The translations under genes and the position numbers were made by a program. A stretch of 64,000 bases of DNA from an uncultured Candidatus Melainabacteria bacterium (lineage in GTDB: Bacteria; Cyanobacteriota; Vampirovibrionia; Gastranaerophilales; Gastranaerophilaceae). The first letter of the stretch is position 1. Each line of letters begins with the position of its first letter. The notes under the pieces were generated by a model. That model searched no databases, was not told the DNA's origin, and saw only the letters and a program-made list of their open reading frames with translations. This document shows positions 1 through 9,342 of the stretch, in pieces. The stretch lies in contig CATLFB010000001.1 in assembly GCA_949927415.1 (NCBI GenBank), positions 124,001-188,000 on the forward strand, in the 5' to 3' direction.

Positions 1-966
1 GCAACTGTAAAAACTCTTTTGAACAGCCTCTCCTGTAATATCTTCGAGGACTCCTAAGCCTACAATATCAATTCTCATAGTTAGGATATTGTCTTGCCCT
101 GCAACTTTTAGTTTAACAAGTCTATTGCCGTTGTTATCGCCTCTGTAAGTGCTTTTTTCGCTATCATTTAATGCACTATGAAACGTGCTTCCTAATGTTG
201 TATAAACAAACTCTATGCTATTTAAATGTTTATTTTTATGTATTTGTAAGTAGTTTCCTTTAGAGTGCAATTGCATAAGTTCGTATATAATTTTCAAGGC
301 TTTAATCTCTTTCGTATTGAAGTCTAATGTAGATGTGAAGCCTGTAATTATTGGATTTAATTCAAGCATACATCTTGTTATAAAATCCTCAACACTTGTG
401 AGATAAGGTCTTAATATGCGATATAAATTACCAATCACAAGCAAGTAAAACATACACAACTGATATGTCCAGCCGTCAGCACTAGTATTAGTATCCGATG
501 TATATTTACGGTAATTGTGAAGATAAAATTTACACATAATACTGTCATAATTGGGTAATGTATCATCCAGTCTGTTATATTTGTCGGGTTCTTTAGGCTC
601 AAATTTTAACCATAGGTGTACTTTTGCCTTTTTTCTATCTTGTATAAACTGTTTATAGACATTCTTTGCATGGTAAAACAAATAAGAATAAGAGAATTCC
701 TCATCATCTAGCCACAAGTCTTTTATCAGTTCATTTAATCTTTTGGAATGAATAAAACTATATAATTCTCGTGATAATACAAATTTGTTTATCTTATTCT
801 TATCAGCAATACTATTAACAAAGTAATCAATCTCTCTGTAGCAATCATTTGTATCATTAAATCCCTTAAGGAATGAATGAGCAATATTATACAAGTATTC
901 CTTACCTAATGAGAGAGTAATTATATTTGTCTCAAACTCTTTTAGTGTGAATGAATTATCTCTCAT
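1..966 (-). CDS. Partial hypothetical protein of an integrated element
   Basis: The minus strand is open from an ATG at 966 to the window edge without a stop, giving at least 322 residues that begin MRDNSFTLKEFETNI. I do not recognise a family. The protein is rich in Lys, Asn, Tyr and Phe, looks alpha-helical and soluble, and has no signal peptide or clear catalytic motif. Its start overlaps the last 11 bases of the ribbon-helix-helix gene upstream, so the two are probably translationally coupled. Its position between that regulator and a tRNA-Gly attachment site makes it mobile-element cargo or a replication/mobilisation gene (inference). The C-terminus lies outside the window. Confidence 0.7.
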   Translation of the reverse strand, partial: MRDNSFTLKEFETNIITLSLGKEYLYNIAHSFLKGFNDTNDCYREIDYFVNSIADKNKINKFVLSRELYSFIHSKRLNELIKDLWLDDEEFSYSYLFYHAKNVYKQFIQDRKKAKVHLWLKFEPKEPDKYNRLDDTLPNYDSIMCKFYLHNYRKYTSDTNTSADGWTYQLCMFYLLVIGNLYRILRPYLTSVEDFITRCMLELNPIITGFTSTLDFNTKEIKALKIIYELMQLHSKGNYLQIHKNKHLNSIEFVYTTLGSTFHSALNDSEKSTYRGDNNGNRLVKLKVAGQDNILTMRIDIVGLGVLEDITGEAVQKSFYSC

Positions 967-1138
967 CTTTCTCTAAGCTCCTCAAGTCTCCACTATTATC
1001 TACATTGATAAAATCATTTAATTTCGTCTTAAGAGCCTCTCTAATCAAACCACTTAGATTAAATATGTTTTTATTTTGTATTTGTGAGAGGAGTTTAGAT
1101 AACTCCTCATCCAGTCTTACTGTTATTCTTGTATTCAT
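956..1138 (-). CDS. Ribbon-helix-helix (CopG/Arc-type) DNA-binding protein
   Basis: A 60-residue protein. Its N-terminus MNTRITVRLDEELSKLL has the beta-strand of CopG/Arc repressors, followed by two helices with the typical SGLIREALKTKL pattern. Such proteins dimerise and bind operators through the paired N-terminal strands, usually repressing their own operon. A GGAG lies 11 nt before the ATG. The gene ends 11 bases inside the following unknown gene, so it probably regulates that pair. It is the first gene inside the element end marked by the tRNA-Gly fragment. An antitoxin role is possible, but no toxin is recognised. The family call is fairly safe; the target is inference. Confidence 0.75.
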   Translation of the reverse strand: MNTRITVRLDEELSKLLSQIQNKNIFNLSGLIREALKTKLNDFINVDNSGDLRSLEKDER

Positions 1139-1227
1139 CTTGTTATTTCTCCGTTTGTGTTATATAATCTAAATAGTTTGTCGGACGAATGAGACTTGTC
1201 AGACATCTGTACATTGAATTGAATTTA

Positions 1228-1352
1228 TGCTCACATTTTGCTCACAAATTTTTGTAAAACGAGTAAAATCGAGTAAATCAATAGAACTGGTTAATCGAGG
1301 CTTAGCCAGTCAATGTGGTAGTTTCAGTGGGAGGGTAAAACTCGTAAAACAC
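1228..1352. repeat. Candidate integrase arm-type repeats of the left element
   Basis: TGCTCACA occurs twice, at 1228 and 1239, exactly 11 bp apart. A GTAAAA/GTAAAT unit occurs five times, at 1254, 1263, 1273, 1335 and 1344, spaced 9-10 bp within each cluster. Helically phased short repeats just inside an attachment core are what arm-binding domains of tyrosine integrases, or excisionases, recognise. The integrase itself is not in the window, so the function is inferred. Confidence 0.5.
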
Positions 1353-1373
1353 ATCAAATTTGGCATAGGTATT

Positions 1374-1419
1374 CTTGCCAAGGAAGATGTCGCGAGTTCG
1401 AGCCTCGTCTCCCGCTCCA
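1374..1419 (+). other. Attachment site: 3' half of tRNA-Gly(GCC)
   Basis: From the anticodon loop (TTGCCAA, anticodon GCC) to the CCA end this is a clean tRNA-Gly 3' half: anticodon 3' stem GGAAG, T-arm GCGAG/TTCGAGC/CTCGT, acceptor strand CTCCCGC, discriminator T and CCA. The sequence before it does not form the matching 5' half; the anticodon stem breaks at TATTC. A displaced 3' tRNA end is the usual scar of integration into a tRNA gene. It implies that the intact tRNA-Gly and the other end of the element lie to the left of the window. Confidence 0.75.
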
Positions 1420-1426
1420 TAATTTA

Positions 1427-1452
1427 AAATTGAGCCATTTTGGCTCTTTTTT
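1427..1452 (+). terminator. Intrinsic terminator after the tRNA-Gly fragment
   Basis: GAGCCA/TGGCTC stem with a 3-nt loop, followed by six T. It probably terminated the original tRNA-Gly transcript. Confidence 0.7.
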
Positions 1453-1848
1453 GTTGCTATAACTGCGTTTCCAGAGTTCGAACCTTCATTTTTTGCAAAT
1501 CGCCGATTTTTGGGCGTTTTTTCAGAATTTTCAAGATATGATTGGTTTTCGGGGAGTTCTAACCTGTTTTTATAAATATTACAAAGTTCTAACTTCGATG
1601 AATGAGGGCTCCATAAAGAAGAGTCCTGAAAGGGCTCTTTTTTATTACTTAATTTTCTATGTGTAATCTGTGGGTAATGAAATTTTTAAATAATACAAAA
1701 ATATAGATGTATATATATATTTGTTTATTTCAATATGGAAAATTTATATAATACTCAAACCTCCTGTTCTTAATTATCAACCAAGGTGTCAATTTACAAT
1801 AGACATTTGGATATTTTAAATTCTCTCTCTCTATTTGATAATTTATAC
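1453..1848. other. Gene-free stretch with tRNA-like scraps
   Basis: No convincing gene. Three short T-arm-like pieces (GTTCGAACC at about 1478, GTTCTAACC at about 1556, GTTCTAACTTCG at about 1586) and a CTCCATAA echo of the tRNA-Gly end at about 1609 may be degraded attachment remnants. They are short enough to be chance. A terminator lies at 1620-1643; the remainder is AT-rich spacer with an (AT)n run near 1710. Confidence 0.4.
1620..1643 (+). terminator. Intrinsic terminator
   Basis: AGAGTCC and GGGCTCT form a 7-bp stem with one G-T pair and a 5-nt loop, followed by a run of T. Confidence 0.6.
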
Positions 1849-2211
1849 ATGCACAAATTATCAATCAAACGCGTATATGAAAAACCGGAAAAAGCAGACG
1901 GCTTCAGAATTCTAGTAGACCGCCTGTGGCCCAGAGGAGTTTCAAAATCAGAAGCCGCTGTCGATTTATGGCTGAAAGATGTTGCGCCAAGTACAGATTT
2001 GAGGATTTGGTTTAACCATGAACCGGAAAAATTCAAAGATTTTTCGAAAAAATATACGCTCGAATTAAAACATAACCCTGCTGTCCATGAAATTGAAAAA
2101 GAACTTCAAAAGCATAATGTAACACTAATATATGCGGCAAAAGACCCGAACATAAACCATGCCGCAGTTCTGTATAAATTTATAACAGACTCTATAAAAA
2201 AACGTTTATGA
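1849..2211 (+). CDS. DUF488 family protein (YeaO-like)
   Basis: A 120-residue protein from the ATG at 1849. The diagnostic DUF488 signature is IKRVYEKPEKADGFRILVDR followed at once by LWPRGVSK. Further family blocks are WLKDVAPSTDLRIWFNHEPEKF and the C-terminal TLIYAAKDPNINHAAVL. The biochemical role of the family is not established. A GTG start at 1786 would add 21 residues that do not fit the family, so I prefer the internal ATG, although neither start has a strong Shine-Dalgarno. Full length for the family. It stands alone between the tRNA-Gly scar and the autotransporter promoter. Confidence 0.8.
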   Translation: MHKLSIKRVYEKPEKADGFRILVDRLWPRGVSKSEAAVDLWLKDVAPSTDLRIWFNHEPEKFKDFSKKYTLELKHNPAVHEIEKELQKHNVTLIYAAKDPNINHAAVLYKFITDSIKKRL

Positions 2212-2243
2212 ACAAATATTAATTCAAAAATTTTAATATAAAG

Positions 2244-2272
2244 TTGCGGGAGAAATGTTTTTTATATAATAT
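2244..2272 (+). promoter_or_regulatory. Sigma-70-type promoter for the autotransporter
   Basis: TTGCGG, 17-bp spacer, TAATAT. Leaves a leader of about 50 nt before the ATG at 2331. Confidence 0.5.
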
Positions 2273-2330
2273 AAAATAATATATAGAAATAAGCTGAAAA
2301 TTAATCTTAAACTACATGGAGTATGGAATA

Positions 2331-5300
2331 ATGAAAAGAACACTAAAAAGTGCGCTTGTCGTCGCAGGTTTGATGTCCTTTATTTCTTTATCTGCTCATG
2401 CCGCGGAAAGAATGGATTTAACTTCTGACACGACAATAAACGGTTTATCAGGGATTACAACAACTCAAAACGTAAACGGCGGTGCTATCGCAAATGCCGC
2501 TCATCACTTGACGATCACAGGAGATGTAAGCAATAACACTCTTAGATTAACAAACACTTCCGCTATTGGAGGTGCATTATATCAGGAATTCGGAATTTTA
2601 ACAGTAGGAAACAACGTAAAATTCGAAAATAACAAAGCAATAGGAATTAACATTGCCGGAGATGAACCGTCTGCCGGCGCAATTTATATGACAGGCACGC
2701 AAGCCTCATTTGGAAGCAACGTAACATTTGCAAACAATTCCGCAAGCACAATAACAGGTGTAGGCGGAAACGGCGGGGCAATGTATATAAAAGACAGCAA
2801 TGTCACAATCGATAGCGCTGCATTTAATTCAAATACAGCAGGAAGCCGCGGCGGTGCATTTTATACAGAAGACAGCACAATCACAATCACTAACGCAGCA
2901 TCTTTTGACGGAAACAGCGCAGGCAAGGGCGGCGCAATCCACATGTGGGACAGTTCGAATGCCGGGGATGCAAAATTAACCCTTGGCGACGGCTCAAGCT
3001 TCACTAACAACCGAGCAACAACATCCGTTGGCGGAGCAATTTCAAGCTATGACGGAAATATTACGCTTGGCAAGAACACAACCTTCTCAGGCAATAGCGC
3101 AAAACAAGACGGCGGCGCAATTTATAACGTAAACTATGATTTAAACAAAGCAGAACTCAATATCAAAGGCGGAACAACCTTCAGCGGCAACACCGCCGGC
3201 AGAAAAGGCGGTGCAATTTACACTGACGGCACTGCAAATCTTGATTCTACTGACGGCAGTATAACTTTCACATCAAACAAAGCCTCAGGCGGCGGGCTTG
3301 ATGTTTATCTTGACGGTGCATCATCTAATTTAAACATCACAGGCTCAAATGCAGCCAACAAAGTATCTTTCGGCTCCGGAAGCAACTCTATTGCAGGCGC
3401 AGGTACAATTACACAGAATAGTGCCGGAACTGTTGAGTTCATAAATAACAAAAGCGTTAACGGATTCAGCGGAAAATACATCCAAACAAACGGAAAAACA
3501 TCTTTGAATAACTCCGCAATGTTCAACAATTTCGACATTCAGAGCGGAAAACTTGAATTACTAAACGGCTCAACTGCAGCAATAGACGGCGCAAACAAAA
3601 AATTTGCAGGTTCTGAACTCACCATTAACGGTCAGGGAAGCGCATTAGATTTAAAAGCATCAATTGCGGATTCTACTGTAATAACTCTTCAAAACAAAGC
3701 ACAGGTTACAATTAACCAGAACGGAAGCCTCGGTTTTGATTCCAATGATACGTGGGAAGATTCAACAGTTAAACTAAACGGGGGAAATCTTGTTTTCAGC
3801 GGACTTAAAAACGCTAAAAACGGAACATTAACCGCTGCCAGCGGAAATTTAAACGTATCAGGCGGCACCTTAGTTCTCGATAGCGGAAGTTCCATTGCAA
3901 AAAATACAAATGTAACATTAGCAGACACAGCAGCATTCGATATTAATGGCGCAACTGTCTATCTTGATTCAAATGACAACTGGAACGGCTCAATTGATAT
4001 GGAATCAGGAAGCCTGACATTAGATGGTATCAGCCACAACACATCTAACGGAAATTTCACCCAAAGCGGCGGAACTTTAAACCTTAATAACAATTCAAAT
4101 TTAGATTTAACCTCTTCTGCAAATACAATTAGCGGCGGTCAGGTAAATATTAATGCCGGAAACACTCTTAATATGACAAACGGCGCTTCTATGAGCAACA
4201 CAACTGCGAAAGTTGACGGTCAAATGTCAATTACCGGCGGCAGCTTAACTAACACAACAACAACCGTCAACGGAAGTTTAAACGTCAGTTCAAGCACCAT
4301 CACAGGCGGTTCTACAACAATTTCCGGCACTTCCGTAACAAGAGCGGACAATACAAGCTCTATTATTGACAGCACAGTTTCTGACCACACAATAAATGTC
4401 AACAACGGCGCACAACTTGATGTCACCAACAGTTCAATCACAAACGGTACAAACACAATTGACGGAACTCTCAATCTTGAAAACAACTCCTCAATTGCAG
4501 GCGGCACAACAACAGTTAACGGAAACGGTACATTAAACGTAAATAACAGCAGTATTAATGCTGATACGGTTCTGGATTTAAAAGAAAACTCAACTCTTAA
4601 CATAACAAACGGCGGAAGTGTCGTTATTAACGGAGAAAACGGAAGCAAGTGGAATGGCTCAATAATCAACAACGACAGCACATTAACTCTTAACAATGTC
4701 ATTCATAACACTGTAGACGGTTCTTACAACCAGACAAACGGAAGCTTAATCCTCAATTCATCAGAACTCACTATCGGAAGCGGAAGCTCAATCACAAACG
4801 GCGACATAACTTTAAACGATTCTGACTTCACAGTTGCAAACGGAGGAAATGTATCAGGCGGAACAATAAATGTTGACGGAACTTCTGATTTTGTAGTAGA
4901 ACAGGGCGGTGTCGTTTCAGGAGGAACTATAAACTTTGATGAAAACACCACCGTAACCGTAAAAGGAACAGTTGAAGAAAAAGCTAAATTCGACATAAAT
5001 ACAGATGTACTCGTTGACGGCGGAAGCTTGACTCTGAACAAAACCAACGGCGAAAACCTCGGTGATAGCTGGACAGACGGAGCACTCACCCTTCAAAACA
5101 ACGGCGTTTTGAATTTTAAAGGGCTTGAAAACGATAAGAACGGACAATTCTACGGCGAAAGCGGCAAATTAATCATTGACAGCAATACCAATGATTTTGT
5201 AATAGAAGGCGGAAGCTACATAAAAGAAACCGTAAATACCGAAATTACAAACAACGGCACGCTTATTATAGGTGCGGCTGATGATACGGTTACAGGAGCA

Positions 5301-8237
5301 AACGTTGTACTAGGTCAGGGCACAAAATGGAACGGGGCAGTTAAAAATCAAGGCGGCAACCTTGTTTTAAATAATGTCACAAAAGGAACAGGCACTGAAT
5401 CAATCTTCACGCAAACAAGCGGCACAACAACCGTAACCGGAAACTTTGCAATGAATAATGACGCTGACCAGATAGTTGGCGGAACTTTAAACATCGGAAC
5501 AACTTCAAATGCCGGCCGCATAACACAAACCGGCGCACTTAGCGAAATCAGCGAAGAAGTTTCCGTAAATCTTGAACAAAACAGCACACTTGATATTCAG
5601 GGAGGTTCTGCGACTCTTAACGGAAGCGGCACCGGAACAGATTCATGGAAAGGTTCCGTCCTGCTTTCAAAAGACGGCTCATTAAATCTCAAAGATATAA
5701 CTCAAAACGGAATCCTGCAGGCAACAGGAGGAACTCTTAATATTGCAGACAGCAGTCTTGCAATCGGTCAGGGAAGCATAATCTCAAAAGATGCAAATGT
5801 TGATTTTGCCGCCTCAAGCAGCCTTAATATCACAAACGGCGGAAGCGCAGCTTTTGATAATGATGAATGGAAAGGTGACATTACGCTAAACGGCGGACGC
5901 CTCGACCATTTTGGAACAACAAACGGAAACTTAAAAGCTGAATCCGGAATCTTAAACACAGCTGCAGCAAGCAAACTCACAATCGGCACAGACAATTATA
6001 TTAAAGATGACGTTGCTGCAAATATTCTGGGCGAACTTGATATAACCGGAACAGGTTTTGTTTCTCTGAATTCAGGCGATACTCTTGCCGGAAACACAAC
6101 GATTAATGATACAGGTATTCTGAATCTCGGCGATTATGTAAATATGTCCGACAGCGGCCAGTCTATTACATTCACCGGCTCTGATGCTACAATGAATTTA
6201 TTAACCAATGAAAACTTAAATCTTAAAGCTGATTTGATAGGCACAGACGGTCAGATTAATAAAGAAGGCTCGGGGGATGTACTCTTCTCAGGCTCAACAG
6301 GGCAATACAGCGGAGATTTAACAATCAACAACTCCGGCAACCTCACTTTTGTTGACGCTGAAGGCTTTGGCGGAAACCTTATATTCGGAGATATCGCCGG
6401 CAAATCTATCGGTATTATAGCCGATACGGTAAAAGGCTCCACAACACTGGATGAATTTGCCGAAATCACTTATTCAACATATAGAGATGTAGATTTGGTA
6501 TTCGGAAAAGAAGTTTCAGTCTCAAAAGGTACAATCAATGCATTGGCGAAAAGCGGACAAAACGTAATATTTAACGAATCAGTTAAAGCTTCAAACGGCG
6601 GCAAATTCTTTGCTCAAGGTGAAAGCGTTTATTTCAATAACCAGGCCTCTATTACCAAAGACGGATATTTAACGGCAAACGGCACAAATGTAAGCTTCCT
6701 CAACGGAGTCACAATTGACGCGGAACAAAGAGGCGGAGCCGTTTTGACAGTTAATGCAGCCGAAACAGCCTTCTTTAACGACGTATCAGCTAATAACTCA
6801 ATTATTAATTCATCAGCTGACAACACCCTGTTTAATTCACTGAATATGGCGAATTCCGATATGTTTATCGCCAGAAACGGTTTTGCGGCAAATTCAATGA
6901 ACCTTTCAGGCTTAAACAACATTCACCTGATGAACGGAACAATCACAGACAATTACGTTCAAAATCTGACACTTGAAAACGGCGCTGTCGGAAATGTTTC
7001 AATTGATATTTCACCAAGAGACTGGACTTCTGACAGAATCATCACAGCCGGAATTTCTACAGACGGCACAGGAACATTAAATGTCAGCGACTTCCAGTTC
7101 CTGAATAAATGCCCGATTGACAGACATATTCCGCTTCAAATATTCAGCGCACAAAGCGGAAACTTGAATAATATAAACTTCACAGCAACTGACAAAACAG
7201 TATTCACACCAATCGGCTGGTACAAACTCTTCCCGCATCCTCAAGGCGGTGCGACAGGACTTTATAACGCCTCACTGGTTAAATATAACCCGCAGGTATT
7301 CAGAGGTCAGGTTGCAACAGTTGCGAACTACCAAAACCAGCTTGTTGTAAATAACATCCTGTTTGATCACATGCAGGAAGTAAACCTTCGCTATATGACA
7401 GCACAAAAAGATTCGAACAAATATGCGGCGGCATATCCGCAATTTGCTCCTTATCAGTACAGCATGAAAAACGGAGGATTATGGTTCAAAGCATTCGGAA
7501 CATTTGAAAAACTTTCAATGTCGCAGAACCTTAATGTCAACAACAACTTCTACGGAGGTTTGGTCGGAGCAGACTTCCCTGCAATAGACCTTGAAAACGG
7601 CTGGACATTAATGCCGACCGCATATATCGCATACACAGGTGCGCATCAGACATTTGCCAATATGGGAATGTATCAAAACGGCGGTCAGGCCGGCGGTATG
7701 GCAACATTTATGAAAAATGACTTTATCGGATCCGTACTAGCTTACGGAGGCGGATATTTCAACCAAATGGATGTCGCCGGATACTCTGATGACACAGGAA
7801 ACTGGTATGCTGGAACTGCAGCTAAAGCGGCTTACAACTTCCACCCGACAAAACACTTTGTAATTCAGCCGACAGTACTTGCCTCATATAACTTGTTTGG
7901 CGAACAGAGATGGCACACTGATTTTGGCGACATGAGCATGCGCGCAAACATGCTTAACGGCATTAACGTAGCACCGGGCGTCAATTTCATTTACGGAAGA
8001 GAAACCTGGAGTATTTATGCGACGTTCCAGTACTTCTACAACATAATGGGCTATTCAAACGGACGTGCAGGCAACGTTGCTTTAGAAAATGTTGATATGC
8101 GCCATGGCTTCTTAGAATATGGTATCGGGGCAACAAAAACCTGGAAAGACCGTTTCAGCGGCTATGTACAGGTAGTCCTCAGAAACGGCGGAAGAACCGG
8201 TGTGGGCTTCCAGGGCGGCTTGATGTACAAATTCTAA
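2331..8237 (+). CDS. Giant autotransporter adhesin (Pmp-like, type Va secretion)
   Basis: A 1,968-residue surface protein. Residues 1-24 are a signal peptide (MKRTLKSALVVAG..., cleavage after AHA). Residues about 60-330 carry at least seven copies of the GGA[I/L/M/F] and FxxN repeats of chlamydial polymorphic membrane proteins. Residues about 330-1500 are low-complexity Asn/Gly/Ser/Thr beta-helix repeats with recurring LNITNGG and GTLNV strands. The last 250 residues (from about GGLWFKAFGTFEKL) form an autotransporter beta-barrel ending in the aromatic MYKF. The ATG at 2331 is chosen over 2316 because GGAG lies 9 nt before it and the signal peptide follows directly. Expected role: adhesion or cell-cell contact at the outer membrane (inference). 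It has its own promoter and terminator, so it is monocistronic. Confidence 0.9.
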   Translation: MKRTLKSALVVAGLMSFISLSAHAAERMDLTSDTTINGLSGITTTQNVNGGAIANAAHHLTITGDVSNNTLRLTNTSAIGGALYQEFGILTVGNNVKFENNKAIGINIAGDEPSAGAIYMTGTQASFGSNVTFANNSASTITGVGGNGGAMYIKDSNVTIDSAAFNSNTAGSRGGAFYTEDSTITITNAASFDGNSAGKGGAIHMWDSSNAGDAKLTLGDGSSFTNNRATTSVGGAISSYDGNITLGKNTTFSGNSAKQDGGAIYNVNYDLNKAELNIKGGTTFSGNTAGRKGGAIYTDGTANLDSTDGSITFTSNKASGGGLDVYLDGASSNLNITGSNAANKVSFGSGSNSIAGAGTITQNSAGTVEFINNKSVNGFSGKYIQTNGKTSLNNSAMFNNFDIQSGKLELLNGSTAAIDGANKKFAGSELTINGQGSALDLKASIADSTVITLQNKAQVTINQNGSLGFDSNDTWEDSTVKLNGGNLVFSGLKNAKNGTLTAASGNLNVSGGTLVLDSGSSIAKNTNVTLADTAAFDINGATVYLDSNDNWNGSIDMESGSLTLDGISHNTSNGNFTQSGGTLNLNNNSNLDLTSSANTISGGQVNINAGNTLNMTNGASMSNTTAKVDGQMSITGGSLTNTTTTVNGSLNVSSSTITGGSTTISGTSVTRADNTSSIIDSTVSDHTINVNNGAQLDVTNSSITNGTNTIDGTLNLENNSSIAGGTTTVNGNGTLNVNNSSINADTVLDLKENSTLNITNGGSVVINGENGSKWNGSIINNDSTLTLNNVIHNTVDGSYNQTNGSLILNSSELTIGSGSSITNGDITLNDSDFTVANGGNVSGGTINVDGTSDFVVEQGGVVSGGTINFDENTTVTVKGTVEEKAKFDINTDVLVDGGSLTLNKTNGENLGDSWTDGALTLQNNGVLNFKGLENDKNGQFYGESGKLIIDSNTNDFVIEGGSYIKETVNTEITNNGTLIIGAADDTVTGANVVLGQGTKWNGAVKNQGGNLVLNNVTKGTGTESIFTQTSGTTTVTGNFAMNNDADQIVGGTLNIGTTSNAGRITQTGALSEISEEVSVNLEQNSTLDIQGGSATLNGSGTGTDSWKGSVLLSKDGSLNLKDITQNGILQATGGTLNIADSSLAIGQGSIISKDANVDFAASSSLNITNGGSAAFDNDEWKGDITLNGGRLDHFGTTNGNLKAESGILNTAAASKLTIGTDNYIKDDVAANILGELDITGTGFVSLNSGDTLAGNTTINDTGILNLGDYVNMSDSGQSITFTGSDATMNLLTNENLNLKADLIGTDGQINKEGSGDVLFSGSTGQYSGDLTINNSGNLTFVDAEGFGGNLIFGDIAGKSIGIIADTVKGSTTLDEFAEITYSTYRDVDLVFGKEVSVSKGTINALAKSGQNVIFNESVKASNGGKFFAQGESVYFNNQASITKDGYLTANGTNVSFLNGVTIDAEQRGGAVLTVNAAETAFFNDVSANNSIINSSADNTLFNSLNMANSDMFIARNGFAANSMNLSGLNNIHLMNGTITDNYVQNLTLENGAVGNVSIDISPRDWTSDRIITAGISTDGTGTLNVSDFQFLNKCPIDRHIPLQIFSAQSGNLNNINFTATDKTVFTPIGWYKLFPHPQGGATGLYNASLVKYNPQVFRGQVATVANYQNQLVVNNILFDHMQEVNLRYMTAQKDSNKYAAAYPQFAPYQYSMKNGGLWFKAFGTFEKLSMSQNLNVNNNFYGGLVGADFPAIDLENGWTLMPTAYIAYTGAHQTFANMGMYQNGGQAGGMATFMKNDFIGSVLAYGGGYFNQMDVAGYSDDTGNWYAGTAAKAAYNFHPTKHFVIQPTVLASYNLFGEQRWHTDFGDMSMRANMLNGINVAPGVNFIYGRETWSIYATFQYFYNIMGYSNGRAGNVALENVDMRHGFLEYGIGATKTWKDRFSGYVQVVLRNGGRTGVGFQGGLMYKF

Positions 8238-8260
8238 GCAATTCAAAATTATTTCTTTTC

Positions 8261-8286
8261 AAAGGCAATCCAAAAGGGTTGCCTTT
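8261..8286 (+). terminator. Hairpin terminator of the autotransporter gene
   Basis: Perfect 11-bp stem AAAGGCAATCC/GGGTTGCCTTT with an AAAA loop. The T tract after it is weak. Confidence 0.65.
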
Positions 8287-8302
8287 GTTGTATTATTGTA
8301 TT

Positions 8303-9283
8303 ATGGAAAAACTATGGCAAAAAGTTAATAATTATATGACAAAAAGAATGGTTTTGCTTTTTATAATATTTTCACTTATAAACCTAATCGCGGTGATTCC
8401 GGCAGAAAATCTCATTACAGACATATTTTCCCACTTTCTTTTGCAATTTTTTGTGATAAATATTCTTTTTGCGGTTTTATTTATATTTTTTTCCTTTAAA
8501 AACAAAAAATTTATTATATTGTTGATATTGTCTTTTTTGCTGTGCGGTCTGAATTTCGCGTTAATATATTCTGCAAAAAACAACGAAGATTCACAACAGC
8601 TCCAAACCTCAGATATAAAAAACATTTCACTCGGAGTGATAAATGTTTTGACATCCAATAACAAATATTCTGAATTAATGCAAATAATCAGGAATGAAAA
8701 TCCGGACATTCTGATTCTGCAAGAAACCGATGATATATGGCTTTCCAATATTGAAGATATAAAAAAAATTTATCCGTACAGAATTGAGCATACAAGATTC
8801 GACAATTTTGGAATGGCACTTTACTCAAAAATTCCGCTAATCAATCCTGCGGTCGTAAAATGGACAGAATTGGAAGTTCCGATAATAAAAACACAAATCA
8901 AACCGGGTAATGAAATTTATACAATTTACGCGATTCACACACTTCCGCCGACAAGCCGCGATTATCTTGCAAAACGCAATGAAATGCTTGCTAATATCAC
9001 CAAAATCACCGCAACTAAAAAAAACATAATTATTGCCGGAGATTTGAATACTACAATTTACTCACGAGCCTATCGGAAAAATATATCCGGCGCGGGATTA
9101 AAAGATTCCCAAGCTGAAACTTCAACCTTATCCGGAACCTGGAACAGTCGCCACTTACCATTTTTCAGAATATCTTTAGAACACGTTTTAACTTCACAAA
9201 ACATCAAAACAACCTCATTCCGGCTAGGAAAATTCTTTGGAAGCGACCACTTTCCAATTTTTGTAAATATTGAATTAAAATAA
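8303..9283 (+). CDS. Endonuclease/exonuclease/phosphatase (EEP) family membrane protein
   Basis: 326 residues from the ATG at 8303. Residues about 10-95 hold three hydrophobic segments. The rest is an EEP domain: ILILQETDDIW (metal-binding Glu), YAIHTLPP, IIAGDLNTT (catalytic Asp/Asn pair) and GSDHFPIFVNI (terminal catalytic His). This is the layout of integral-membrane EEP proteins whose catalytic domain faces the periplasm. The substrate is unknown; phosphodiesters or phospholipids are typical. A TTG at 8279 falls inside the upstream terminator stem and is rejected. There is no Shine-Dalgarno; TATTAT lies 6 nt before the ATG, compatible with a leaderless mRNA. Confidence 0.8.
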   Translation: MEKLWQKVNNYMTKRMVLLFIIFSLINLIAVIPAENLITDIFSHFLLQFFVINILFAVLFIFFSFKNKKFIILLILSFLLCGLNFALIYSAKNNEDSQQLQTSDIKNISLGVINVLTSNNKYSELMQIIRNENPDILILQETDDIWLSNIEDIKKIYPYRIEHTRFDNFGMALYSKIPLINPAVVKWTELEVPIIKTQIKPGNEIYTIYAIHTLPPTSRDYLAKRNEMLANITKITATKKNIIIAGDLNTTIYSRAYRKNISGAGLKDSQAETSTLSGTWNSRHLPFFRISLEHVLTSQNIKTTSFRLGKFFGSDHFPIFVNIELK

Positions 9284-9342
9284 GTGCGCAAAAATATTTT
9301 TTTACAGGTTTTCATTTATCAGCAACTCAAGGAGTTTAATTA

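Noticed and set aside
1327-1419. Apparent complete 93-nt class II tRNA (GTGGGAG pairs with CTCCCGC)
   Set aside because: The 5' part lacks a D-arm and a proper anticodon 5' stem. The 3' part matches tRNA-Gly(GCC) alone, so it is a displaced 3' half; the acceptor pairing is partly chance.
1786-1848. GTG start adding 21 residues to the DUF488 protein
   Set aside because: The extra residues do not fit the family N-terminus.
3305-6922. Several minus-strand ORFs of 70-160 residues inside the autotransporter gene
   Set aside because: Pro/Val/Leu-rich shadows created by the repetitive Asn/Gly/Ser/Thr codons on the other strand; no Shine-Dalgarno or promoters.
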